Origin: Bacteroides intestinalis
Lineage (GTDB): Bacteria > Bacteroidota > Bacteroidia > Bacteroidales > Bacteroidaceae
Direction: 5' to 3'
Assembly (NCBI RefSeq): GCF_902364365.1
Contig: NZ_CABJDN010000003.1
Span: 62,001-126,000 of the forward strand
Length of the DNA: 64,000 nt
A program made the translations under genes and the position numbers. Position 1 is the first letter of the stretch, and each line of letters begins with the position of its first letter. Shown piece by piece: positions 53,124-61,467 of the stretch. Under the pieces are notes generated by a model. The model worked only from the letters and a program-made list of their open reading frames with translations, was not told the origin of the DNA and searched no databases.

Positions 53124-55469
53124 ATGAAGATTCAAATTATAAAGTACTTCAAACAACTGTCTATCACCAAAAAAGTAATACTCATACTTATTACAATTCT
53201 GGTGATAGCCTATATCTTTTGCCTCCCCCGGCAACTTTTCCATGTACCCTACTCCACCGTTGTCACTGACCGGAACGGTGAATTACTGGGCGCACGCATT
53301 GCATCCGACGGTCAATGGCGCTTTCCACCCCGGACCACTACTCCGAAGAAAATAAAGCAATGTCTCATCACTTTCGAAGACAGGCATTTCTATCACCATT
53401 GGGGAGTCAATCCTGTCTCCACGGGCAGAGCCGCCTACCAAAACCTAAAGAATAAACGCATTGTAAGTGGAGGAAGTACCCTCACCATGCAAACAATCCG
53501 TCTGGCAAGAAACGAATCGCGTACTTTTGGAGAAAAGTTCATAGAAATGATCCTGGCTACCCGACTGGAATTTCGTGCTTCAAAAGAAAAAATCCTGTCC
53601 ATGTACGTTTCACACGCTCCTTTCGGAGGAAATGTAGTAGGACTCGATGCCGCCGCCTGGCGATATTTCGGACATTCGGCCGAAGAACTTTCCTGGGCGG
53701 AAGCAGCTATGTTGGCGGTACTTCCAAACGCACCCGCCATGATTCACCTTTCCAAATCACGACAATCATTGCTCAATAAGAGAAACCGTCTATTGAAACA
53801 ATTGTATGAACGAAAGATTATAGATAGTTCCACTTACGAACTGGCCATCAGTGAACCACTACCCGATGAGCCTCATCCTCTCCCCCAAATAGCCCCTCAT
53901 CTGGTCAGTCGCTTCTATCAGGAACGGAATGGGAAATATTCCGTGTCAACCATCGACAGAGGTATTCAAAGCCAAATAGAGAATGCAGCCGAACGTTGGA
54001 GTAACGAATTTAACCGGAGTGATATACGCAACCTGGCTATTCTGGTGATTGATATCCGGACCAATCAGGTGGTAGCTTATTGCGGCAATGTAAACTTCGA
54101 ACGGAAACAAAGCGGTAACCAGGTAGATGTAATTCAGGCACCCAGAAGCACGGGAAGTATTCTGAAACCATTTCTATATTATGCCATGTTGCAGGAAGGC
54201 AGCCTGCTACCTCATACATTACTACCTGATATACCAATTAATATTAATGGCTTTACGCCTCAAAACTTCAGTTTGCAGTTCGAAGGTGCTGTTCCTGCTT
54301 CAGAAGCACTTGCCCGTTCACTAAACATTCCGGCAGTAACGATGCTGCAAAAATATGGTGTTCCCAAGTTTCACACTTTCCTGAGGCAAATAGGTTTGAA
54401 GACAATCAATCGGCCCGCCTCCCATTATGGTTTATCCCTTATCTTGGGTGGAGCGGAAGCCACCCTATGGGATGTAACCAATACATACGCACATATGGGA
54501 CGGAGTCTATTGCAACTTCCACAAACGGAATGTAGTTTACTGCTTTCAGATTCTGAAGATTCTGAAAATTCCGAGGCAGTCACTTCTGCAAAGACAACGG
54601 ATATTTTTCAACCGGGAGCCGTATGGCAAACATTCAATGCTCTAACCGAAGTGAACCGTCCCGAAGAAATAGACTGGAAATCCATCCCTTCCATGCATCC
54701 CATCGCATGGAAGACCGGAACGAGTCATGGATTCCGCGATGCCTGGGCTGTAGGCGTCACTCCTCACTATGCCGTAGGTGTATGGGTGGGTAATGCTACC
54801 GGAGAAGGCAAGCCCGGTCTTGTAGGAGCACGGACAGCCGGTCCGGTTCTGTTTGATGTATTCAGCCTGCTTCCTCCTACACAATGGTTCAAACGTCCGG
54901 AAAATGTCTTTGTTAAGGCTAAAGTATGCCGGAAATCCGGGCATCTGAAAGGCCGATTTTGCGAAGAAACAGACACCTTATTGATTCTTCCCGCCGGATT
55001 AAAGACGGAAGCTTGCCCTTATCATCACCTCATCACTCTCTCAGCCGATGAAACTCACCGTATCTATGAGAATTGTGCTAATCTGGAACCTACCATCCAG
55101 AAATCCTGGTTCACTTTGCCGCCCGTCTGGGAATGGTATTACAAACAGCATCATCCGGAATACAGTCCGCTTCCTCCTTTTAAGCCGGGTTGCGGAGAAG
55201 ATGCCCTCCAACCGATGCAGTTCATCTACCCCCCCATGAATGCACGGATTGTATTACCCAAACAGATGGATGGAAGCCTAGGATATATGACTGCCGAACT
55301 GGCCCATGGTAATCCCGCTACCACCATCTTTTGGCATCTTGATAATACTTATCTGACGCAGACACAGGATTTCCATAAGATCTCCTTGCAACCTACACCC
55401 GGAAAACACTCGCTGACAGCGGTAGATAGTACAGGAAATACAGTAACTACTACATTTTATATTAATTAG
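53124..55469 (+). CDS. pbpC: penicillin-binding protein 1C
   Basis: 781 aa from ATG 53124. Membrane anchor (KVILILITILVIAYIF), GT51 glycosyltransferase domain (TFEDRHFYHHWGVNP with catalytic Glu, GGSTLTMQ), then a transpeptidase domain with Ser345 and Lys348 in STGSILKPF and the KTGTSHG motif. A C-terminal domain of the PBP1C type (about 690-781) follows. It polymerises and crosslinks peptidoglycan in the periplasm. Coupled to the alpha-2-macroglobulin gene 73 bp upstream, as in other Gram-negatives. Confidence 0.94.
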   Translation: MKIQIIKYFKQLSITKKVILILITILVIAYIFCLPRQLFHVPYSTVVTDRNGELLGARIASDGQWRFPPRTTTPKKIKQCLITFEDRHFYHHWGVNPVSTGRAAYQNLKNKRIVSGGSTLTMQTIRLARNESRTFGEKFIEMILATRLEFRASKEKILSMYVSHAPFGGNVVGLDAAAWRYFGHSAEELSWAEAAMLAVLPNAPAMIHLSKSRQSLLNKRNRLLKQLYERKIIDSSTYELAISEPLPDEPHPLPQIAPHLVSRFYQERNGKYSVSTIDRGIQSQIENAAERWSNEFNRSDIRNLAILVIDIRTNQVVAYCGNVNFERKQSGNQVDVIQAPRSTGSILKPFLYYAMLQEGSLLPHTLLPDIPININGFTPQNFSLQFEGAVPASEALARSLNIPAVTMLQKYGVPKFHTFLRQIGLKTINRPASHYGLSLILGGAEATLWDVTNTYAHMGRSLLQLPQTECSLLLSDSEDSENSEAVTSAKTTDIFQPGAVWQTFNALTEVNRPEEIDWKSIPSMHPIAWKTGTSHGFRDAWAVGVTPHYAVGVWVGNATGEGKPGLVGARTAGPVLFDVFSLLPPTQWFKRPENVFVKAKVCRKSGHLKGRFCEETDTLLILPAGLKTEACPYHHLITLSADETHRIYENCANLEPTIQKSWFTLPPVWEWYYKQHHPEYSPLPPFKPGCGEDALQPMQFIYPPMNARIVLPKQMDGSLGYMTAELAHGNPATTIFWHLDNTYLTQTQDFHKISLQPTPGKHSLTAVDSTGNTVTTTFYIN

Positions 55470-55767
55470 GATTACCTGTTACTAAAAGACAGGTACGCAA
55501 ACGACACGTCCCCAACCTCCCTCTGAACAGGTGATGTATTTGTACAAAAAGATTCCATTTTAGTCTTTTTAATGAAAATACCTAAAAGAAGTGAGTACAT
55601 AGTTACCAAAAAGTGCCTACATTTGTATCCCGAAACAGTGTCAGAAAAAAACACCTTGTTCCGAAAAACAGCCCCAACACTATTAAATGAGTGAACTTTG
55701 TTTTTCGTATATTTGTTAAATCATAGAAGCGACAAGCTTTAATCAATTTATTAATACCAATTTAGTT
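55470..55767. other. 298-bp spacer after pbpC
   Basis: No gene is supported. A TATATTTG (55708-55715) matches TAnnTTTG and may promote the next gene; a second match TACATTTG lies near 55617. The 60-residue open frame on the minus strand has no domain features. No strong terminator is seen after pbpC. Confidence 0.5.
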
Positions 55768-57759
55768 ATGAAAACCAATCTTAGTTCTCAAATCACTCTC
55801 AACAGAGTCTCCCCCAGGTATTACAGGCCTGAGAATGCATTTGAAAGGTCGGTATTGACCCGACTGGAAAAAATCCCCGCTGACATCTACGAATCAGCAG
55901 AGGAAGGTGCAAACCACATTGCCTGCGAAATAGCTCAACTGATTCGCGACAAACAAAAAGCCGGACGTTTTTGCGTATTGGCATTGCCAGGCGGTAATTC
56001 TCCCCGCAATGTATATTCAGCCCTTATCCGGATGCATAAGGAAGAAGGTCTGAGTTTCCGCAATGTTATCATATTCAACCTTTACGAATATTATCCACTT
56101 ACAGCAGATGCCATCAACAGCAATCTGAATGCCCTGAAAGAAATGTTCCTCGATCATGTAGACATCGACAAGCAGAATATTTTCAGTCCGGACGGTACTA
56201 TCCCCAAAGATACGATTTTCGAATATTGCCGTTTATACGAGCAGCGCATCGAAAGCTTTGGTGGACTGGATGCCGTGTTACTCGGTATCGGTCGTGTAGG
56301 TAACATCGGTTTTAACGAACCGGGTTCCCGTCTGAACTCCACCACTCGCTTGATTTTGCTGGATAATGACTCACGCAACGAGGCATCCAAAATGTTCGGA
56401 AGCATTGAAAGCACACCGATCAGCTCTATCACAATGGGTGTATCCACCATTCTGGCTGCCAAGAAAATCTTCTTGATGGCATGGGGTGATGATAAGGCCA
56501 AAATGGTAAAAGAGTGTGTAGAAGGTGCAGTAACAGATACTATTCCGGCATCTTACCTGCAAACTCACAATAATGCCCATGTAATTATTGATCTTTCTGC
56601 TGCCGGCAACCTGACACGCATTCACCGTCCATGGCTAGTGACTTCATGCGAATGGAACGACAAACTGATCCGCAGTGCCATCGTATGGTTGTGCCAATTA
56701 ACGGGAAAGCCCATCCTGAAACTTACCAATAAAGATTACAATGAAAATGGTTTAAGTGAATTGTTGGCATTGTTCGGTTCTGCATATAATGTAAATATCA
56801 AGATATTCAACGATCTGCAACATACCATTACCGGGTGGCCGGGTGGCAAACCGAATGCAGACGACACTTATCGTCCCGAACGCGCAAAACCGTATCCGAA
56901 ACGGGTCGTTGTATTCTCTCCGCATCCCGATGATGACGTTATCTCTATGGGAGGTACCATCCGTCGTCTGGTAGAGCAAAAGCATGATGTACACGTGGCT
57001 TACGAAACCTCCGGTAACATTGCCGTAGGCGACGAAGAAGTAATCCGTTTCCTGCACTTTATCAACGGTTTCAATCAAATCTTCAATAACAGCGAAGACA
57101 AAGTGATTACCGATAAGTATGCAGAAATCCGTAAGTTCCTGAAAGAGAAAAAAGACGGTGACATCGATACACGCGATATTCTTACCATTAAAGGTTTGAT
57201 ACGTCGTGGTGAAGCACGCACCGCCTGTACATACAATAACATCCCACTGGATCATTGTCATTTCCTTGATCTGCCGTTCTATGAAACCGGTCGTATTCAG
57301 AAAGGTCCGTTGACTGAAGCTGATGTGGAAATCGTACGTAATCTGTTGCGTGAAGTGAAACCTCACCAGATATTCGTTGCCGGCGACCTTGCCGACCCAC
57401 ATGGCACACACCGTGTCTGCACCGATGCTGTATTTGCAGCTATCGATCTGGAAAAAGAAGAAGGTGCAAAATGGCTGAAAGATTGCCGCATCTGGATGTA
57501 TCGTGGTGCATGGGCTGAATGGGAAATTGAGAACATTGAAATGGCAGTGCCTATCAGTCCTGAAGAACTCCGTGCCAAACGTAACTCTATCCTGAAACAC
57601 CAGTCTCAGATGGAAAGTGCACCGTTTCTGGGCAACGACGAACGTCTGTTCTGGCAACGCAGCGAAGACCGCAACCGTGGTACTGCTGCATTGTATGACA
57701 GCCTTGGTCTGGCATCTTACGAAGCAATGGAGGCATTCGTGGAATATATTCCGTTGTAA
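55768..57759 (+). CDS. fusion of an inactive-looking NagB domain and a PIG-L deacetylase domain
   Basis: 663 aa. Residues about 30-290 have the glucosamine-6-phosphate deaminase fold (LALPGGNSPRNVYSALI, GFNEPGSRLNSTTR). The E. coli NagB catalytic positions are changed: Asp72 is Tyr106 (FNLYEY), Asp141 is Val177 and His143 is Asn179 (GRVGNIGFNEP); Glu184 of the FNEP stretch is kept. Residues about 375-650 are a PIG-L/LmbE-type domain with HPDDD (His386-Asp390) and DPHGTHRVC, the likely zinc ligands. So it is a deacetylase of an N-acetylglucosamine-type substrate with a substrate-binding or structural NagB-like partner. The usual nagB label is doubtful. Confidence 0.85.
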   Translation: MKTNLSSQITLNRVSPRYYRPENAFERSVLTRLEKIPADIYESAEEGANHIACEIAQLIRDKQKAGRFCVLALPGGNSPRNVYSALIRMHKEEGLSFRNVIIFNLYEYYPLTADAINSNLNALKEMFLDHVDIDKQNIFSPDGTIPKDTIFEYCRLYEQRIESFGGLDAVLLGIGRVGNIGFNEPGSRLNSTTRLILLDNDSRNEASKMFGSIESTPISSITMGVSTILAAKKIFLMAWGDDKAKMVKECVEGAVTDTIPASYLQTHNNAHVIIDLSAAGNLTRIHRPWLVTSCEWNDKLIRSAIVWLCQLTGKPILKLTNKDYNENGLSELLALFGSAYNVNIKIFNDLQHTITGWPGGKPNADDTYRPERAKPYPKRVVVFSPHPDDDVISMGGTIRRLVEQKHDVHVAYETSGNIAVGDEEVIRFLHFINGFNQIFNNSEDKVITDKYAEIRKFLKEKKDGDIDTRDILTIKGLIRRGEARTACTYNNIPLDHCHFLDLPFYETGRIQKGPLTEADVEIVRNLLREVKPHQIFVAGDLADPHGTHRVCTDAVFAAIDLEKEEGAKWLKDCRIWMYRGAWAEWEIENIEMAVPISPEELRAKRNSILKHQSQMESAPFLGNDERLFWQRSEDRNRGTAALYDSLGLASYEAMEAFVEYIPL

Positions 57760-57781
57760 ATGTTTGCTAAATAGAAATAAG

Positions 57782-57817
57782 AAGAGTGGGAAGCCAAGGT
57801 TTTCCACTCTTTTTTTA
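57782..57817 (+). terminator. terminator after the NagB/PIG-L fusion
   Basis: AAGAGTGG pairs with CCACTCTT around a 14-nt loop, followed by seven T. Confidence 0.85.
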
Positions 57818-57886
57818 CGTACTTTTGTGGAGGGACTTCACTGCAAAGAGGCACAGAGTCTCACAGAGCTTATCCGTTATGAGAAT

Positions 57887-60802
57887 ATGAGAAAAAGAAT
57901 ATTATTAGCCATTTGTTGCTGCGCTTTCGCCCTTAATGGAAAACTGGCAGCCCAAGATACCGAAGCGAATGTACAAGATCGTCTTCAATCTTTCTTTCGG
58001 GAATATACCACTACCACAGTAAATATCGGTACTTGCAAACTGGATAGCTTCCGCATAAATCATCAGAAAAAAAGATTAACGATTTATGCGGACGATAAAT
58101 TCTCCTATCAACCGTTTCGCCAGAAAACGGTAGATGCCATATACCGGTACCTGAAGCAAGTACTTCCGGGTCCCGTAAACTATTATGATATAACTGTGAT
58201 AACGGACGGACAACCCATCGAAGACCTGATTCCTAATCTTTACCGAAAAGGCAAAAAAGATAAATCCCGTTTGTACAGCGGATTAGAGTATAAAGGCGAG
58301 CCGTGGGTAACGCGCGTTTCGCGTCCTTATGAAATCAGCCGGGGATTGGAAGGTAAACATATCGCTTTATGGCAAAGTCATGGGAAGTACTTCATCAACA
58401 AAACCGGAAAATGGGGATGGCAACGCCCCCGCCTGTTCTGTACAACAGAAGATCAATTCACCCAATCCTTTATTCTTCCCTACGTCATCCCAATGTTGGA
58501 GAATGCCGGTGCCAACGTGTTTACTCCCCGAGAACGGGATACCCAGAAACAGGAAGTCATTGTGGATAATGATACTCCGCAAAATTCCCTTTATCTGGAT
58601 ATGAAAAGCCGCAAAGCCAAGTGGGAACAAACAGGACTTCCCGGTTTCGCCCAGCATAAATCAGTCTATCGGGATGATGAAAACCCATTTCTTCTCGGTA
58701 CGGCACGATTTGCTCGTACCGAGAAGAAAAAAAACAAAGCTTTTGCTGAGTGGATACCCGATATTCCTGAAACAGGAGAATACGCTGTATACGTCTCTTA
58801 TCAGACCTTGCCTAATAGTGTAAGTGATGCCAAATACATTGTGTTTCATAATGGTGGAACTACAGAATTCAAGGTAAACCAACAGATAGGTGGCGGTACA
58901 TGGGTCTACCTTGGAACCTTTACCTTTGATAAAGGAAAGAATGATTATGGTATGGTAGTACTCAGTAATGAAAGTAAGCAGAAAGGAGTGGTCTGCGCCG
59001 ATGCTGTACGTTTCGGTGGAGGTATGGGTAATATTGAACGTGGCGGAGTAACCAGTGGGCTGCCGCGTTATCTGGAAGGTGCCCGTTATTCTGCACAATG
59101 GGCAGGTATGCCTTATCCGGTCTATGGTGGACGGGAAGGCAAGGATGACATGTCCGACGACATTAATGTGCGCTCCCGTATGATCAATTATCTTTCCGGT
59201 GGTTCCATATTCAATCCCAAAGAAAAAGGGTTAGGGATACCCTTTGAAATTTCTATGGCATTGCACAGTGATGCCGGTGCCAACAAGGAAGATAAAATCA
59301 TAGGCTCACTCGGTATATACACTACTGATTTCAATAGCGGACAACTCGGAGCAGGCACCAGCCGTTATGCTTCCCGTGACTTATCCGACATCCTGCTCAC
59401 CCAACTCCAGCGGGATATCCGTTCCAACTATGCCATAGACTGGACACGTCGAAGCATGTGGGATCGTAATTACAGCGAAACACGACTTCCTGCCATTCCT
59501 TCTACTATCATTGAATTACTTTCACATCAGAACTTTGCTGATATGCGCCTCGGTCATGACCCCAATTTTAAGTTCACCGTAGGACGTTCCATTTATAAAG
59601 CTATTCTGCAATACCTTTGCAATCAGCATGGCAAAGATTATGTAGTGCAACCACTTCCCGTAAGCAACTTTTCCATCCGCTTCGGCGATAAAAAGAATAC
59701 ATTGGAACTCTCCTGGAAGGGTGAGGAGGATCAACTGGAACCTACAGCCAAACCACGTGAGTACATTGTTTATACCCGCATCGGACGCGGAGGATTTGAT
59801 AATGGCGTACGTGTCAGCAGCCCTTCTTATACAGCCAAAATAGAACCGGGTATTGTCTACTCTTTTAAAGTAACCGCAGCCAATCGGGGGGGAGAAAGTT
59901 TTCCGTCCGAGATTCTTGCTGCTTATAAAGCCAAGAAGGAAAAAGGACGTATCCTGATTGTCAACGGCTTCGACCGTATCAGTGGACCGGCAGTCATCGA
60001 TACCCCTATTGAAGCCGGATTTGATTTAACAAAAGATCCGGGCGTACCTTATCTGTATGACATTTCACTTTGCGGCGCTCAAACCGAATTCTCCCGCAAG
60101 CAAACGGGAAAGGAACTGGGACGCAGCAGTGACGAGTGGGAAGGATTAAAAATTGCCGGAAATACCTTCGACTACTCCTTCATACACGGAAAAGCAATAC
60201 AGGCAGCCGGCAATTATAGTTTTGTATCATGCAGCGATGAGGCTGTAGAAAACGGACGCGTCCCATTGGAGGTTTATAATATTGTGGATTACATTCTTGG
60301 ACTGGAGAAAGAAGATCGTCAAAGTAACCCGGCTCGTAACACATATTACAAAACCTTTTCTTCCCCTATGCAACGCGCATTGACATCATACTGTCAATCC
60401 GGTGGTAATCTGCTTATTAGCGGTTCCTACATCGGCAGCGATATGAATAACTCGCAAGGCGATCGGGAGTTTACACAGAATCTTTTGAAATACGCCTACG
60501 GACAGTCTATCACTGACAGCTATTCAGGAAATATCAGTGGGCTGGGACGTACATTCAGTATTCCCCGCCTACCCAACGAATATGCTTATCCCGTAACTGC
60601 TCCGGAATGTATTCTTCCTACAGGTGGTGCTTTCCCCGTACTAACGTATAATTCCGGCAATCAAAGTGCTGCCATTGCTTATCAAGGCAATTACCGTACC
60701 TTCGTCATGGGATTTCCTTTTGAAAGTATCGAAAAGGAAACGGATCGTAATGCTATCATGGCCTCTATCCTGCAATTCCTCACCACAGATTCACGCAAAT
60801 AA
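57887..60802 (+). CDS. secreted amidase_3-like protein with Golvesin-type and Fn3 domains
   Basis: 971 aa from ATG 57887 with signal peptide (LLAICCCAFALNGKLAAQ); the upstream open frame overlaps the preceding gene's end and is not used. It looks like the Bacteroides proteins often called xanthan lyase. The central part has the layout of N-acetylmuramoyl-L-alanine amidases: QSHGKY (first zinc His), ISMALHSDAGANK (second His) and PSTIIELLSHQNFADM (catalytic Glu). An inserted beta domain (about 290-390, GGGTWVYLGTFTFDKG) resembles a Golvesin domain, and a Fn3-like domain lies near 600-680. Probably a cell-wall amidase or carbohydrate-linked hydrolase; the lyase label is not supported. Confidence 0.75.
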   Translation: MRKRILLAICCCAFALNGKLAAQDTEANVQDRLQSFFREYTTTTVNIGTCKLDSFRINHQKKRLTIYADDKFSYQPFRQKTVDAIYRYLKQVLPGPVNYYDITVITDGQPIEDLIPNLYRKGKKDKSRLYSGLEYKGEPWVTRVSRPYEISRGLEGKHIALWQSHGKYFINKTGKWGWQRPRLFCTTEDQFTQSFILPYVIPMLENAGANVFTPRERDTQKQEVIVDNDTPQNSLYLDMKSRKAKWEQTGLPGFAQHKSVYRDDENPFLLGTARFARTEKKKNKAFAEWIPDIPETGEYAVYVSYQTLPNSVSDAKYIVFHNGGTTEFKVNQQIGGGTWVYLGTFTFDKGKNDYGMVVLSNESKQKGVVCADAVRFGGGMGNIERGGVTSGLPRYLEGARYSAQWAGMPYPVYGGREGKDDMSDDINVRSRMINYLSGGSIFNPKEKGLGIPFEISMALHSDAGANKEDKIIGSLGIYTTDFNSGQLGAGTSRYASRDLSDILLTQLQRDIRSNYAIDWTRRSMWDRNYSETRLPAIPSTIIELLSHQNFADMRLGHDPNFKFTVGRSIYKAILQYLCNQHGKDYVVQPLPVSNFSIRFGDKKNTLELSWKGEEDQLEPTAKPREYIVYTRIGRGGFDNGVRVSSPSYTAKIEPGIVYSFKVTAANRGGESFPSEILAAYKAKKEKGRILIVNGFDRISGPAVIDTPIEAGFDLTKDPGVPYLYDISLCGAQTEFSRKQTGKELGRSSDEWEGLKIAGNTFDYSFIHGKAIQAAGNYSFVSCSDEAVENGRVPLEVYNIVDYILGLEKEDRQSNPARNTYYKTFSSPMQRALTSYCQSGGNLLISGSYIGSDMNNSQGDREFTQNLLKYAYGQSITDSYSGNISGLGRTFSIPRLPNEYAYPVTAPECILPTGGAFPVLTYNSGNQSAAIAYQGNYRTFVMGFPFESIEKETDRNAIMASILQFLTTDSRK

Positions 60803-60857
60803 AAATAAAAAAGGAAGAATAATCAATGAAAGTATGCATAATCTGTGGTGAAAAACT

Positions 60858-60865
60858 TATCTTTG
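60858..60865 (+). promoter_or_regulatory. -7 box TATCTTTG for the 105-aa gene
   Basis: Exact consensus, 36 bp before the start at 60902. Confidence 0.7.
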
Positions 60866-60901
60866 CTCTCAGAGTATAAACCTTTAAAACATAAAAAAAC
60901 T

Positions 60902-61219
60902 ATGTACACTATACAAGCAAACCCCAGCGGTACCCGCAGTTTAGAAATATCCGAAGAGAATCTGGCTACTATTGAAAAATACGGACTTTTCCGCCATCTT
61001 ATTGACAGTAACGGTATTGTAGACGAGTCTGTTCTGGAAAAACTGAGACTGAATATCCGCTCCCTCATCGCATCACAAGAGGAGGACAGCAAAGATCTGC
61101 TCGACCTATGCATCGACGTGATATACCACAACAACATGAAGGCCTTCGGATTACAACAGTTGATCAAGCTCTATCTGGAATGGCTTTCCAAGCAGGAACC
61201 CATAGAAGAGGAATCATGA
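60902..61219 (+). CDS. conserved hypothetical protein, all-helical
   Basis: 105 aa from ATG 60902; the -7 box supports this start. It is mainly helical and acidic: ENLATIEKYGLFRHLIDSNG, VLEKLRLNIRSLIASQEEDS, DLLDLCIDVIYHNNMKAFGL. No membrane segment or known motif. It is 1 bp before the TusA-like gene, so the two are cotranscribed and may act together. Function unknown. Confidence 0.75.
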   Translation: MYTIQANPSGTRSLEISEENLATIEKYGLFRHLIDSNGIVDESVLEKLRLNIRSLIASQEEDSKDLLDLCIDVIYHNNMKAFGLQQLIKLYLEWLSKQEPIEEES

Positions 61220-61220
61220 A

Positions 61221-61433
61221 ATGAAAACAATCGACACCTGTGGTCAAAAACTTTACAGTCCTCTCATCCCCGCAGTCAAAGCTATGTGCGAAACCGCGTC
61301 GGGTGAGAAGTTGGAAATTATTATGAATAACGCTGAGGCTTTCCAGGATTTGAAGGAATACCTCGCGGAACAGAGCATTGGTTTCCGAGAAATATACGAC
61401 GGAGAACGGATGATCTTGCAGTTCAAGATGTAA
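61221..61433 (+). CDS. TusA/SirA-like small protein lacking the catalytic Cys
   Basis: 70 aa. The length and pattern (IDTCGQKLYSPLIPAVKAM, then GEKLEIIMNNAEAFQDLKEY and SIGFREI near the end) match TusA/SirA proteins, which carry persulfide sulfur on the Cys of a CPxP motif. Here that position reads YSPL, so sulfur transfer by that route is unlikely; a Cys at residue 7 could substitute but its place is different. Paired with the 105-aa gene. Function unknown. Confidence 0.6.
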   Translation: MKTIDTCGQKLYSPLIPAVKAMCETASGEKLEIIMNNAEAFQDLKEYLAEQSIGFREIYDGERMILQFKM

Positions 61434-61436
61434 ATA

Positions 61437-61467
61437 GAATAGGTACGCTTAATTCGCGTACCTATTC
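61437..61467. terminator. bidirectional palindromic terminator overlapping the kinase stop
   Basis: GAATAGGTACGC (61437-61448) pairs perfectly with GCGTACCTATTC (61456-61467) around TTAATTC. The kinase stop codon (61449-61451 on the minus strand) is in the loop, so the right arm encodes its last residues. Confidence 0.8.

Noticed and set aside
55472..55654. 60-residue minus-strand frame after pbpC
   Set aside because: No signal, domain or regulatory sequence to support it; short and in a spacer that probably carries promoter elements.
56752..57807. 351-residue minus-strand frame opposite the PIG-L domain
   Set aside because: Shadow of the fusion gene; composition dominated by Phe, Cys and His.
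57617..57886. Upstream extension of the amidase-like protein
   Set aside because: It would overlap the preceding gene and its terminator and hide the signal peptide that begins at 57887.
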